Origin: JACQAI01 sp035507915
GTDB taxonomy: Bacteria; Pseudomonadota; Alphaproteobacteria; Elsterales; Elsteraceae
Assembly: GCA_035507915.1 (NCBI GenBank)
Contig: DATJNS010000522.1
Location: 1-16,246 of the forward strand
Reading direction: 5' to 3'
DNA: 16,246 nucleotides
In this document: positions 1 through 7,403 of the stretch, piece after piece
How positions within the stretch are numbered: position 1 is the first letter of the stretch
Layout of the letters: every line of letters begins with the position of its first letter
Notes under the pieces: generated by a model
Databases searched by the model: none
The model's input: the letters and a program-made list of their open reading frames with translations, nothing else
What the model was told of the DNA's origin: nothing
Translations under genes and position numbers: made by a program

Positions 1-315
1 CAGCCCCTCGAAGCTGTCGAACGCGAAGAACTTCATCGCCTCCACGTTGTGCCGCCGCGCCTCGGTCAGCGCCATCCGGAACGTCCGGCAGCGGTGGCAG
101 CCATACTCGTGGTAGTCCCCGCGCACCCGGTTGTCGGTCAGGAAGTCGAACGTGTTGACGAAAAACCGGTACTTCTCGGTCTGCCGGTTCGCCTGGTTCC
201 ACGCGATCTCGTCGTCCTTCGACCACCCCGCGAGCGCCGACCCGTCCGCCAGCTCGACCCACGGCTCCCCCGCCAACGGCCGGACGCCAGGCACTTTCGG
301 GTCTTGGCTGCTCAT
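1..315 (-). CDS. Partial SAM-dependent methyltransferase, TylF/macrocin O-methyltransferase-like (N-terminal 105 aa)
   Basis: The gene starts with ATG at 315 and runs off the left edge, so only its first 105 codons are visible. A weak purine-rich site (GGAAG) lies a few bases upstream. After about 60 residues of leader comes GDYHEYGCHRCRTFRMAL (66-83), which fits the motif I region (E-x-G with a small-residue loop that binds S-adenosylmethionine). FAFDSFEGL (97-105) follows, a hallmark of TylF-like O-methyltransferases, where an aspartate-rich segment follows the SAM site. In that family the enzyme methylates a sugar or small-molecule hydroxyl; the substrate here cannot be told. The loop has Cys and Arg where many relatives have Gly, so the assignment is by overall pattern. 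It lies 91 bp downstream of the IMPase-family gene on the same strand and may be co-transcribed. I see no terminator hairpin in the gap (316-406). Confidence 0.68.
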   Translation of the reverse strand, partial: MSSQDPKVPGVRPLAGEPWVELADGSALAGWSKDDEIAWNQANRQTEKYRFFVNTFDFLTDNRVRGDYHEYGCHRCRTFRMALTEARRHNVEAMKFFAFDSFEGL

Positions 316-406
316 GGGGCTTCCGTTTTTGGCGAGAGTGGCCCGCCCGTGCTCGAGCGCCCGGGACAGGACGGCGACGGGCTCTTAGTCGGCCCTACCC
401 GCGCTG

Positions 407-1252
407 TCAACCGGCGCGGGGCGCGGGTTGGTCCTGACCACGCACGATGATCTCCCGAATGGTGTCCCAGGCCCCCCGGTCCGCCGCCGCCAGCAAGGCC
501 CCATCCAGCACGCGCGGCCGATAGGGCGAGCCGTCGATGAACCCGACGACGGCGCCCGCCTCCGCGACGATCAGCGCGCCCGCCGCGTGATCCCACGGTA
601 GCGACCGCGAGGACAGTTGGAACTGGCTGCGCCCCAGCGCCAGCGAGAGATAATCGGTGCCGGACGACATCCCGTTGACCACCGCGCCGACGCGGCCGCT
701 GGCGATCAGGAGATCGGCCGCGCGCGTCGGCGAGCCGATCCGGCCGTAGGCCGCGCCCACCATCGCGTCGAGCGGCATGCCGGCGGCGACTGCGAGGCGC
801 TGTCCGGCGCTCCAGGCCCCGCGGCCGCGCTCCGCCATCACGGTCGTGCCGCCGAGCGGATCGTGGATCCAGCCGGCGAGCACGCGGCCGCCGCGCACCC
901 ATGCGACGATCACGGCAAAGCCGGACCGGCCGTTGGCGAAGTTGATCGTGCCGTCGATCGGATCGATGACCCAAACCGGCGCCGCGGCATCGAGCCGATC
1001 GAACAGTGTCGGATCGACCGACGCGGCCTCCTCACCGAGCACGACCGATCCGGACGCGAGCCCCAGCAGACGCCCACTCAACGCCGCCTCGCACGCCAGG
1101 TCCGCCGCGGTCACCAGATCGCCCGGGGCCTTCTCGCGGATCTCTCCGGCGCGCAGCGCCCGGAAGCGCGGCACGACCTCGGCCGCCGCGACGTCGCGGA
1201 TGATCTCGGCGACCTGCTCGAGATCGGGCACGCCGGTATCGCCGTCGATCAC
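407..1252 (-). CDS. Inositol monophosphatase family protein (Mg2+-dependent sugar/inositol phosphatase)
   Basis: This 281-aa protein belongs to the Li+-sensitive, Mg2+-dependent phosphatase superfamily, which removes phosphate from inositol phosphates, sugar phosphates, histidinol phosphate or PAP. The diagnostic residues are in order: KAPGDLVTAAD near 41-51, GEE at 73-75, WVIDPIDGT at 94-102 (metal ligands Asp97, Asp100, with Thr102) and PWDHAAG at 219-225 (Asp221). The length is normal for the family (250-290 aa). I chose GTG at 1252 because its GTGA overlaps the TGA stop of the upstream coxG-like gene, a translational-coupling arrangement. An in-frame GTG at 1303 would add 17 residues deep inside coxG and has no better ribosome-binding site. 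The protein is probably cytosolic. The exact substrate is undetermined; the GDLVTAAD and DPIDGT form is compatible with either IMPase or histidinol-phosphatase-like members. Confidence 0.9.
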   Translation of the reverse strand: MIDGDTGVPDLEQVAEIIRDVAAAEVVPRFRALRAGEIREKAPGDLVTAADLACEAALSGRLLGLASGSVVLGEEAASVDPTLFDRLDAAAPVWVIDPIDGTINFANGRSGFAVIVAWVRGGRVLAGWIHDPLGGTTVMAERGRGAWSAGQRLAVAAGMPLDAMVGAAYGRIGSPTRAADLLIASGRVGAVVNGMSSGTDYLSLALGRSQFQLSSRSLPWDHAAGALIVAEAGAVVGFIDGSPYRPRVLDGALLAAADRGAWDTIREIIVRGQDQPAPRAG

Positions 1253-1845
1253 GGGTTCGACCGCCGCAGCCAGCGCGTCATCATCGCGCGCAGCGCCGCC
1301 CACAACAGCCCAAGCCCGGAGAGCGGTGGCGGCGGCGCATCATGCGACTCGGGAGCCGGGGTTGCGGCGGCGGGCTCCGACGCGACCATCGGCGCCGAGT
1401 CGATCTGGGCCCTCAGGTTCGCGGCGAACTGGCCGACGATCTGGTTGGCGACCTCCTTGATCAATCCGGCGCCGCGGCCATATTGCGCGACCGCGCCGTT
1501 GAGCTGCAGATCGGTCGTGATGTCGACGCGCGTGGCGGCGCCGTCGGGCAGCAGCACGAAGGCCATGGTCGCCTGCGCGCCGCCGCGGCCCTTGGTGTCG
1601 TTGGCGCGCGCCAAAACCCGCACGCGATGGATCTCGGCGTCCTGCTCCTCGATGTGCGCCTCGCCGGCGAAGGTCAGCTGCATCGGCCCGATCTTCACCC
1701 CGGCCGTTCCGCGGAAGGTCTGCGGATCGACGATCTCGGTCAGCCGCGCGCCCGGCATACAGGGCACGATACGCGGCACGTCGGTCAGGATCGCCCAGGC
1801 ACGGTCGACCGGCGCCGGAACCGAGAAGCTGGTCTCGATCTGCAT
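1249..1845 (-). CDS. coxG: CoxG-like SRPBCC-fold protein (carbon monoxide dehydrogenase subunit G family)
   Basis: This 198-aa protein has the START/SRPBCC-like CoxG domain over residues 1-150. It opens MQIETSFSVPAPVDRAWAIL, followed by a DVPRIVPCMPGA segment near 22-33, typical of the family. An Ala/Pro-rich linker (about 151-175) leads to a C-terminal hydrophobic stretch (176-191, GLGLLWAALRAMM) ending in basic residues. That layout is expected for CoxG, which in Oligotropha is linked to membrane attachment of the aerobic CO dehydrogenase. No coxMSL or other molybdenum hydroxylase genes are in the window, so this is a stand-alone paralogue whose partner is unknown. The symbol reflects family only. 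ATG at 1845 has no Shine-Dalgarno sequence; a promoter-like element ends directly before it. The stop overlaps the start of the phosphatase gene by GTGA. Divergent from the DMT transporter. Confidence 0.85.
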   Translation of the reverse strand: MQIETSFSVPAPVDRAWAILTDVPRIVPCMPGARLTEIVDPQTFRGTAGVKIGPMQLTFAGEAHIEEQDAEIHRVRVLARANDTKGRGGAQATMAFVLLPDGAATRVDITTDLQLNGAVAQYGRGAGLIKEVANQIVGQFAANLRAQIDSAPMVASEPAAATPAPESHDAPPPPLSGLGLLWAALRAMMTRWLRRSNP

Positions 1846-1852
1846 GCGCGCC

Positions 1853-1881
1853 GGTATAACAGCGGCTGCCGGCGGCTTCAA
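1853..1881 (-). promoter_or_regulatory. Candidate sigma-70-type promoter for coxG, possibly giving a leaderless mRNA
   Basis: On the minus strand TTGAAG (1881-1876) and TATACC (1858-1853) are separated by exactly 17 bp. Each matches the sigma-70 consensus at 4 of 6 bases, in a region otherwise very GC-rich. A start site 6-8 bp past the -10 box would fall at about 1846-1845, on the coxG ATG itself. The gene also lacks a Shine-Dalgarno sequence, so a leaderless or near-leaderless transcript is plausible. This is a motif reading only. Confidence 0.45.
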
Positions 1882-1901
1882 TCCGGCCGCGCCCCGCGTG
1901 T

Positions 1902-1907
1902 TTGACG
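1902..1907 (+). promoter_or_regulatory. Possible -35 element upstream of the DMT transporter
   Basis: TTGACG, 5 of 6 bases to the -35 consensus, lies 55 bp upstream of the chosen transporter start, in the 117-bp divergent spacer. No convincing -10 box is seen at 16-18 bp, so this is a weak call. Confidence 0.2.
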
Positions 1908-1962
1908 CTCCCGACTCGGCGTGCCAACGTCGCGTGCCCTCGGGAAGCAGGAGTGCAGGATC

Positions 1963-2910
1963 GTGACGACGGTGCGCGTCCTCAGCGCGCAGAACGACAT
2001 CCTGCGCGGCATCGTCTACATGACCTGCGCGGTCTCGATGTTCCCGTTCATCAATGCGTCGGCGAAGTACCTGACCGCCGCATACCCGATCACCGAGATC
2101 GTGTGGGCGCGCTTCGCGGGGCATCTGGTGTTCGTCGTGCTGGCGTTCTTTCCCCGTCTGCGCTGGTCGCTGTTCACGACCGCGCGCCCGGCGATCCAGA
2201 TCATGCGATCGATGCTGTTGCTCGCGTCGACCAGCCTGTTCGTGAGCGCGATCGGACGCCTGCCGCTGGCGACCGCCTCGGCCATCGGCTTCGCTTCGCC
2301 CTTCATCGTGACGGCGCTGTCGGTGCCGGTGCTGCGCGAGCGGGTCGGGCCGCGCCGCTGGTCGGCGGTCGTCGTCGGCTTCATCGGCGTCCTGATCGTG
2401 ATCCGCCCCGGCGCCGGCTTCGCCAACTGGGCGGCCCTGCTCGTGCTCGGCTCGACCAGCTGCTATGCGATCTACCAGGTGATCACGCGGCTGATCGCGC
2501 TGCTGGACAAGCCCGAGACCGGCATCGTCTACGCCGCGCTGGTCGGAACGATCGTGATGAGCGCGATCGCGCCGTTCGACTGGCGGCTGCCCGGCACCGC
2601 GCTCGACTGGCTGCTGTTCGGCTGTCTCGGATTCTTCGGCGGCTTCGGCCATTATTTCGTGATCAAGGCCTATCGCTGCGGACCGGCCGCCGTGATCGCG
2701 CCGTTCAGCTATGGCGAGCTGGTCGGCTCGACGACCATCGGCTACTACGCCTTCGGCAATTTCCCGGACGCCTGGACCTGGCTCGGCGCGTCGATCATCG
2801 TCTCGTGCGGCGTCTACATCGCCTATCGCGAAGGCGTACGGCGCCAGATGGCGGCGGCTCCGCGCTGGGCGCGCCCAACGTGCGCTCGGATTAATTCAAA
2901 TTCATCCTAA
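1963..2910 (+). CDS. DMT-superfamily transporter with two EamA domains
   Basis: A 315-aa inner-membrane protein with about ten hydrophobic segments arranged as two EamA repeats (roughly residues 10-145 and 150-290). Family hallmarks include a first helix with FPFINASAKYL, an EIVWARFAGH segment after it, the end of repeat one at VVGFIGVLIVIRPG, and the second-repeat segment GFFGGFGHYFVIKAY near 227-241. EamA proteins export or import small metabolites such as amino acids or nucleosides; the substrate is unknown. GTG at 1963 was chosen over GTG at 1921 because AGGAG at 1949-1953 sits 9 bp upstream and the first helix follows at the usual distance. The last 15 residues are not conserved-looking, and the gene ends in an AT-richer patch (INSNSS). 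The next gene begins 39 bp downstream on the same strand. Confidence 0.9.
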   Translation: MTTVRVLSAQNDILRGIVYMTCAVSMFPFINASAKYLTAAYPITEIVWARFAGHLVFVVLAFFPRLRWSLFTTARPAIQIMRSMLLLASTSLFVSAIGRLPLATASAIGFASPFIVTALSVPVLRERVGPRRWSAVVVGFIGVLIVIRPGAGFANWAALLVLGSTSCYAIYQVITRLIALLDKPETGIVYAALVGTIVMSAIAPFDWRLPGTALDWLLFGCLGFFGGFGHYFVIKAYRCGPAAVIAPFSYGELVGSTTIGYYAFGNFPDAWTWLGASIIVSCGVYIAYREGVRRQMAAAPRWARPTCARINSNSS

Positions 2911-2949
2911 AGCGTGTACACTCGCGCGGCGGGCCGACACGGGGTGGGG

Positions 2950-4737
2950 ATGTCGCTGCTCAACGAGTCCTGGCGCAAGCTGCGCCTGCTCTTCGAGGAG
3001 GAAGAGGAGGCCGCCGACGCCGAGCCTGATGCGGCCCAGCCGGCAGCCGCGGCGGCCCCGGCGGCGGCTCCCAGCAGCGCGGCGCTGCGCGGAGAGGCGC
3101 GGCGCAAGCGCAAGCTCGACATGCGCGAGCGCTTGGCCGCCATGATCCAGCCCGACGGTTCGATCAAGGGCGGCACCGTCAAGTTCGTCAACCTGTTCCC
3201 GATCGCCGCCCACGTCGGCGACCGTTGGCCGATCCTCGTCCCCAAGGTCGAGCTGATGTCGGAAGCGGTGATCCGGCGCGAGATCGACCCGTGGGATCTG
3301 TGGGCGGTCCACGGCGACAAGGGCTTCGCGTTGATCTTCACGGACCCCAACCTGACCGACGAGGAGGCCAACGCGCGCTGCTTGCGCATCTTCGAGGCGA
3401 TCCGCGAGCACCTGCTGGGCCAGGTCCACATCGGCCGCCCGCGCTTCGACGTCGACCCGCGCATCATGCTGCGCGCGCTCGACGAGGACGGCGAGCCGCC
3501 CCTCGTGATGGACGACCCGCAACCGCCCGGCGCCTGGCTGCCTCCGGCCACCGAGCTCGCCGCCCGCGCGATCTACGTCCCGCCCAGCGGCGGCGCAACC
3601 GCGGCGCGCTCCGGCGGCGCCGCAATCTTACGCTCCGGGGAGGTCGCCGAGACCGCCGCGCCGATCGACTGGCAGCCCGAGCCCGAGCGCGCGAAGCGCG
3701 ACATCACCGTCGAGCAGACCTGCGACCGGTCGGAGCAAGACGTCGGCGTGGACCGCTCCCACGACCGCGTCGGCGGGACGGTCGACCTCGTGCAAAGCCA
3801 CGAGAAGGCCGCGCGCGAGCCCGATTGGGTTTACGCCAGCGTCGAGCAGCGCAAGGCGGCGATCGCGGCGTGGGACGGGCGCTACGACGCGCCGGAGGAA
3901 TTCGACGCCGGCCGAGCGCGCGACAAACGCTCGCCCGAGCTCGTGCTCCTCGAGGGCGAGACCACGGAGCAGGCGATCGCCCGCTACGTGACGATGGGGC
4001 GCTTCAACACGATGTTCGACGCCATCGAGGTACGCTTCCGCGGCTTCTGGGCACCGCGTCACCAGGCGGTCACGACCTACTTCGCCGACGCCCGCCTGCG
4101 CGCCGACGACGTCGACGTCGATCAACGGGCGCTGGCGGCGCGCGCCGATGAGGTCTCGGCGCTCGCGGCGCTCGACATCGCCGTGCTCGCCCGGACGCTG
4201 GAGGCCGTCGTGCCGCGCATCGAGGCCGGCGCGCGTTTCCTGTTCGCGCTGCCGGTCGCGTTCCCGACCTTGCTGCGGCGCGCCGACCGCCACGCCTATT
4301 TCGACCGCTGGGCGGCGCTGCCCGAGGCGGTGCGCAAGTTCGGTCGCTTCGCCTGCTACCAGTCGACGGCGGCGATCGGCGACCCGGCGCTCGCCGAGGT
4401 CGTCGGCATGCTGAGCCGGGCCGGGCGCACGCCGATCTTCGCCAACCCGATCTCGACCGCGAGCCTCGACCGTGCGCGCAGCCTGCGCATCAAGGCGATC
4501 GCCCTCGACTGCGGCGGCGTGGGCGACGACCACGCGTTCGACACGGTGCGCGGCGTCGCGTCGGTCGCGCACCGCTACGGCATCGTCACCCTGCTCGAGC
4601 GCGTGCCGCCGGGCGTGCGCCGACGCGTCCTCGAGACCGAGGCCAGCCTGATCGAGGGCGCGATGCTGCGCGGCGCGGACGCGCTGCCCGAACGTCCCGT
4701 GGTGCTGTCGCCCGAGGCGTTCGCGGCCGCGCCGTAG
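2950..4737 (+). CDS. Hypothetical protein, likely degenerate GGDEF-like plus degenerate EAL-like protein
   Basis: 595 aa from ATG 2950; in-frame GTGs at 2914 and 2944 are possible alternatives. No signal peptide or membrane helix. Residues 17-50 are acidic, then Ala/Pro-rich, followed by a basic patch (RRKRK, 51-55). Residues about 85-158 resemble the second half of a GGDEF domain: a GDR turn (90-92), IDPWDLWAVHGDKGFALIF (112-130) in the place of 'R-x-GGDEF-x-l', then an amphipathic helix ending IREHL (151-155). After a charged linker (about 185-335), residues 355-575 follow the course of an EAL domain: LDIAVLARTLEAV (408-420), FLFALPVAFPTLL (430-442), YFDRWAALPEAVR (450-462), IKAIALDCGGVG (514-525), and YGIVTLLERV (543-552). 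The signature HGDKGF replaces GGDEF and I find no EAL-x-R, so enzymatic c-di-GMP turnover is unlikely. A sensor or scaffold role is inference. Fold assignment is by eye. Confidence 0.8.
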   Translation: MSLLNESWRKLRLLFEEEEEAADAEPDAAQPAAAAAPAAAPSSAALRGEARRKRKLDMRERLAAMIQPDGSIKGGTVKFVNLFPIAAHVGDRWPILVPKVELMSEAVIRREIDPWDLWAVHGDKGFALIFTDPNLTDEEANARCLRIFEAIREHLLGQVHIGRPRFDVDPRIMLRALDEDGEPPLVMDDPQPPGAWLPPATELAARAIYVPPSGGATAARSGGAAILRSGEVAETAAPIDWQPEPERAKRDITVEQTCDRSEQDVGVDRSHDRVGGTVDLVQSHEKAAREPDWVYASVEQRKAAIAAWDGRYDAPEEFDAGRARDKRSPELVLLEGETTEQAIARYVTMGRFNTMFDAIEVRFRGFWAPRHQAVTTYFADARLRADDVDVDQRALAARADEVSALAALDIAVLARTLEAVVPRIEAGARFLFALPVAFPTLLRRADRHAYFDRWAALPEAVRKFGRFACYQSTAAIGDPALAEVVGMLSRAGRTPIFANPISTASLDRARSLRIKAIALDCGGVGDDHAFDTVRGVASVAHRYGIVTLLERVPPGVRRRVLETEASLIEGAMLRGADALPERPVVLSPEAFAAAP

Positions 4738-4758
4738 ACCGCCCGCGCGCCGGCGTCC

Positions 4759-6462
4759 CTACTCGAAGCCCGCCTGCTTGAGCAGGCCGTAGAACGACTT
4801 CAGCGCCGCGGTATGCTCCGCGGGGTCGGTCAAGTCGGCGACGAAGTGCTGGTCGAAATTGGGCTGCCGCAGGTGGGCGACCACGCGATCGCGCGCAATC
4901 TTCGACGCCTTGGCGCGCGTCAGCGCGTCCGACGCGCAGAACTGCACCAGCCGGGTCGCGCGCAGGCGCAGGCTGGCGGACGGGTCGTCCAGCCGCTCGA
5001 CGATCTTGCTCTGCTCGACGAAGTTCGCGAGCAGCGTATCGACGCGGTCCGCCAGCTCGGCGCGTTGCGGCTCGGGCAGCGACGACGCCACGAGCGCCTT
5101 ATGGAGCAGCGCGGTCTGCTGCATCTTGTCGCGCGGCGGCAGGCTGGGCGTCGTCAGCGCATTGACCGAGTCGGCGCGACGGATCAGGCTGTCGATCCGG
5201 CCGACGAACTCGTCCTTGTGCTCCGCGCCCAGCTCGCCTTCGAGCAACGCCAACATCACGCGGATCTGATCGGCCGACGTATCGAGCGTCGAGGCGCAGC
5301 GCGCGGTCGCGTTGCGCCGGCCGGTGGCGCCGCCCTCCTCGACGAAGCGCTGATAGCCGAGCGCCAAGGCGTCCGCCATCGCACCGCCGCCGAGGATCGT
5401 GCCGTTGCGCAGGAGACGCAGCGCGACGTCGCGATAGGCCTTGCGCTGCTGCTCGCCTTCGCCGTGCGTCAGCGGCGCTGAGCCCTTCAGCTGGCGCTTG
5501 ACCGAGCGCAACAGCGCCAGGCGGGTCTCGACCAGGTCGCGGCTCGACAGATACCGGGCGAGCTGTCCGGTGACCTCGGGCGTCTCCTCGCCCTTCGGCG
5601 TGAAGCGGCCCTCGATGATGTCGATCAGCTGACACAGTGCGGTCGACAGGTCGGGCTGGCGGCCGAGCATGTCGCGCAAGCCGTTGGTGCTGCCGAAGAT
5701 GTCGGACGCCACGCGGTCGACCAGCGACCTCGATCGCGGATTGCCGTCGTCTTTGAGCAGGCCCAGCAGCCGTTCGAGCTTGCCGAGCCAGCTGCGCGTC
5801 TGGGACAGGTCCTTGCTCAGACACACGAGCGCGAAGAAGTCGATCTGCTCGGGTCCGACGAGCTTCTCGAGCCGCACCACCACGCCGTTCAGGTCGGTGC
5901 TCTGCGACAGCTCGGGCAGGTTCGGGCGCTCGGCGGCGAGCCGCGCCTGCTCGTGCAGGTCGTTGATCATCTCGAACAGCGCGCGATTGCGCTTGGCCGG
6001 CTCCTCGCCGGCCTCCTTGGCCTGCAGCGCGGCGACACGGCTGACCGCCGCCGGCACCAGCGCCTCGAAATCGAGCACGCGCTTGAGCTCGCGGTGGTTG
6101 TGCATGATCTCGGTCGGCGTCAGCACCATCTTGTCGATGTACTGGCGCAGCACGCGCTGCATCGTGTTGCGCGCGTCGACCGTGTGGAGATCCGCCGCGA
6201 CCCGGCACATCGGCGCCTCGTCGATCGGCTGGGCCCGGATCAGCTCCTTGGTCGCCTCGCGCATCTGGGTGAAGATGACGACCGAGGACTCCTTGCCGCC
6301 GGCCCGCATGACGTCGCGGACGACGCGGACGCCGCCATAGTTCGGATTGGCGAGCAGCCCCTGCGCCTGCTTGCGGGCATCGCGCTCGTTGTTGGAGAAT
6401 CCTTGGGTGACCCAGTGGTCCGACTGGAACACCTGGAGCTCAAAATTCTCCTGTCGAGCCAT
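4759..6462 (-). CDS. Conserved-looking hypothetical protein, mostly helical, function unknown
   Basis: 567 aa from ATG 6462; upstream sequence offers only a G-rich weak ribosome-binding site. I do not recognise a family. Residues 1-51 look like a small separate alpha/beta module: FELQVFQSDHWVTQGF, a helix rich in Ala/Arg (NERDARKQAQGLL), then YGGVRVVRDV. The rest is predicted almost wholly helical, charged and heptad-like, with Leu-rich amphipathic stretches (for example about 195-260 and 400-470). There are no membrane segments and no signal peptide, so it is probably a cytosolic scaffold, adaptor or repeat protein. The product ends in SFYGLLKQAGFE. It is convergent with the GGDEF/EAL-like gene, with 21 bp between the stops and no room for a classic terminator. 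Upstream lies a 131-bp gap carrying an inverted repeat that may regulate it. Confidence 0.8.
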   Translation of the reverse strand: MARQENFELQVFQSDHWVTQGFSNNERDARKQAQGLLANPNYGGVRVVRDVMRAGGKESSVVIFTQMREATKELIRAQPIDEAPMCRVAADLHTVDARNTMQRVLRQYIDKMVLTPTEIMHNHRELKRVLDFEALVPAAVSRVAALQAKEAGEEPAKRNRALFEMINDLHEQARLAAERPNLPELSQSTDLNGVVVRLEKLVGPEQIDFFALVCLSKDLSQTRSWLGKLERLLGLLKDDGNPRSRSLVDRVASDIFGSTNGLRDMLGRQPDLSTALCQLIDIIEGRFTPKGEETPEVTGQLARYLSSRDLVETRLALLRSVKRQLKGSAPLTHGEGEQQRKAYRDVALRLLRNGTILGGGAMADALALGYQRFVEEGGATGRRNATARCASTLDTSADQIRVMLALLEGELGAEHKDEFVGRIDSLIRRADSVNALTTPSLPPRDKMQQTALLHKALVASSLPEPQRAELADRVDTLLANFVEQSKIVERLDDPSASLRLRATRLVQFCASDALTRAKASKIARDRVVAHLRQPNFDQHFVADLTDPAEHTAALKSFYGLLKQAGFE

Positions 6463-6488
6463 CTGCCGCCCCGCGCCAGCCAAGCCCT

Positions 6489-6508
6489 TTGAGGCTAATT
6501 TGCCTCAA
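6489..6508. promoter_or_regulatory. Perfect 7-bp inverted repeat, candidate operator or leader hairpin
   Basis: TTGAGGC, a 6-bp AT-rich spacer (TAATTT) and GCCTCAA form an exact dyad. Its centre is about 36 bp upstream of the ATG at 6462. No T-run follows on either strand, so it does not look like an intrinsic terminator for the crotonase gene. The flanks (6496-6545) are unusually AT-rich for this window, as expected in a promoter region. The size and symmetry fit a dimeric repressor or activator site. The regulator is unknown. Confidence 0.45.
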
Positions 6509-6593
6509 TTCCCGGGTGCGTGGGCACAAAATTCTTCGATTTAACGGCGAATTTCGGCGACCGCCCTGATCGGCGACCCGATGGACGCCCGGT

Positions 6594-7391
6594 TCAGCGG
6601 CCGGTGAACATCGGCTTTCGCTTCTCCATGAAGGCCTTGCGACCCTCGGTATAGTCGGCGCTGTCGAAGCATTGCTGCATCAGCTTCCTGAGCAGCTCGT
6701 GGTCGCGCTCCGGATGGGACTTGGCGAGCTCGCGGATGGTCAGCTTGGAGGCGCGCATCGACAACGGCGCGTTGATCGCCAGGTTGGCGGCGTAGTCGCG
6801 CACGAAGCCCTCGAGCTCGCCGGCCGGCAGGACCTTGTTGATCAGACCGATGCCGACCGCCTCCTCGGCGGGCAGCCGGCGCGCCGAGAACAGGATGTCG
6901 AGCGCGGCCGACGGCCCGACCAGCGCGTGCAGCCGGCTCAAACCGTCCGCCCCGTAGGCGATGCCGAGGCGCGCCGCCGGGATGCCGAACTGCGAGTCCG
7001 CCGAGGCGAAGCGCAGGTCGGCGGCCATCGCAATCGCCAGCCCACCGCCCAGGCAGAACCCGCGGATCATCGCGATCAGCGGCTTCTCCAGGGTGGCGAG
7101 GCGCTTGCGGCCGGCGTCCGAGATCTGGTTGTAGCGCTCGGCGGCGGCGGCGTCGGCACGTTCCTTCTCGAACTGCGAGATGTCGGCCCCCGACACGAAC
7201 GCCTTGTCGCCCGCCCCCTTCATGACGATGACGCGGACCGCGTCGTCGGCCTCGTAGTCGTCGAGGATGGTGGCCAGCGCCGACCACATCTCGAGCGACA
7301 TGGCGTTGCGCCGCTCGGGATTGTTGAAGGTCACCCAGCCGATCGCCCCATCCTTCTCGGCGATCATCTTGTCGGTTTCGAGCTTGAGCAT
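6594..7391 (-). CDS. Enoyl-CoA hydratase/isomerase (crotonase) family protein lacking both hydratase glutamates
   Basis: 265 aa, the usual length for a single-domain crotonase. ATG at 7391 is preceded by GGAG at good spacing. The oxyanion-hole elements that bind the acyl-CoA thioester are present: FVSGADI (65-71) and CLGGGLAIAM (113-122). By alignment with rat mitochondrial crotonase, the two catalytic glutamates (Glu144 in GGGCELAM, Glu164 in FGQPEILLG) fall on Ala119 and Ala139 (FGIPAARLG). Classical syn-hydration of 2-enoyl-CoA is therefore unlikely. Superfamily members with other residues there act as isomerases, decarboxylases, dehalogenases, hydrolases or C-C lyases. The start lies 12 bp after the stop of the CoA-transferase gene on the same strand, so the two are probably one operon working on the same CoA ester. 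Substrate unknown. Confidence 0.9.
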   Translation of the reverse strand: MLKLETDKMIAEKDGAIGWVTFNNPERRNAMSLEMWSALATILDDYEADDAVRVIVMKGAGDKAFVSGADISQFEKERADAAAAERYNQISDAGRKRLATLEKPLIAMIRGFCLGGGLAIAMAADLRFASADSQFGIPAARLGIAYGADGLSRLHALVGPSAALDILFSARRLPAEEAVGIGLINKVLPAGELEGFVRDYAANLAINAPLSMRASKLTIRELAKSHPERDHELLRKLMQQCFDSADYTEGRKAFMEKRKPMFTGR

Positions 7392-7403
7392 GTTGGTCTC
7401 CGG

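Noticed and set aside
617..1966. Long plus-strand open frame opposite the phosphatase and coxG genes
   Set aside because: Low-complexity Ala/Arg-rich translation, antisense to genes with clear catalytic or family motifs.
1846..2652. N-terminal extension of the coxG frame
   Set aside because: The upstream portion is antisense to the EamA transporter and is Arg/Glu/Asp/His-rich filler; the family start is at 1845.
2914..2921. GTGTACAC palindrome after the transporter stop
   Set aside because: An 8-bp perfect palindrome that does not extend on its flanks; too short to call an operator.
4738..4758. Possible shared terminator between the convergent unknown genes
   Set aside because: Only 21 bp, with no stem plus T-run on either strand.
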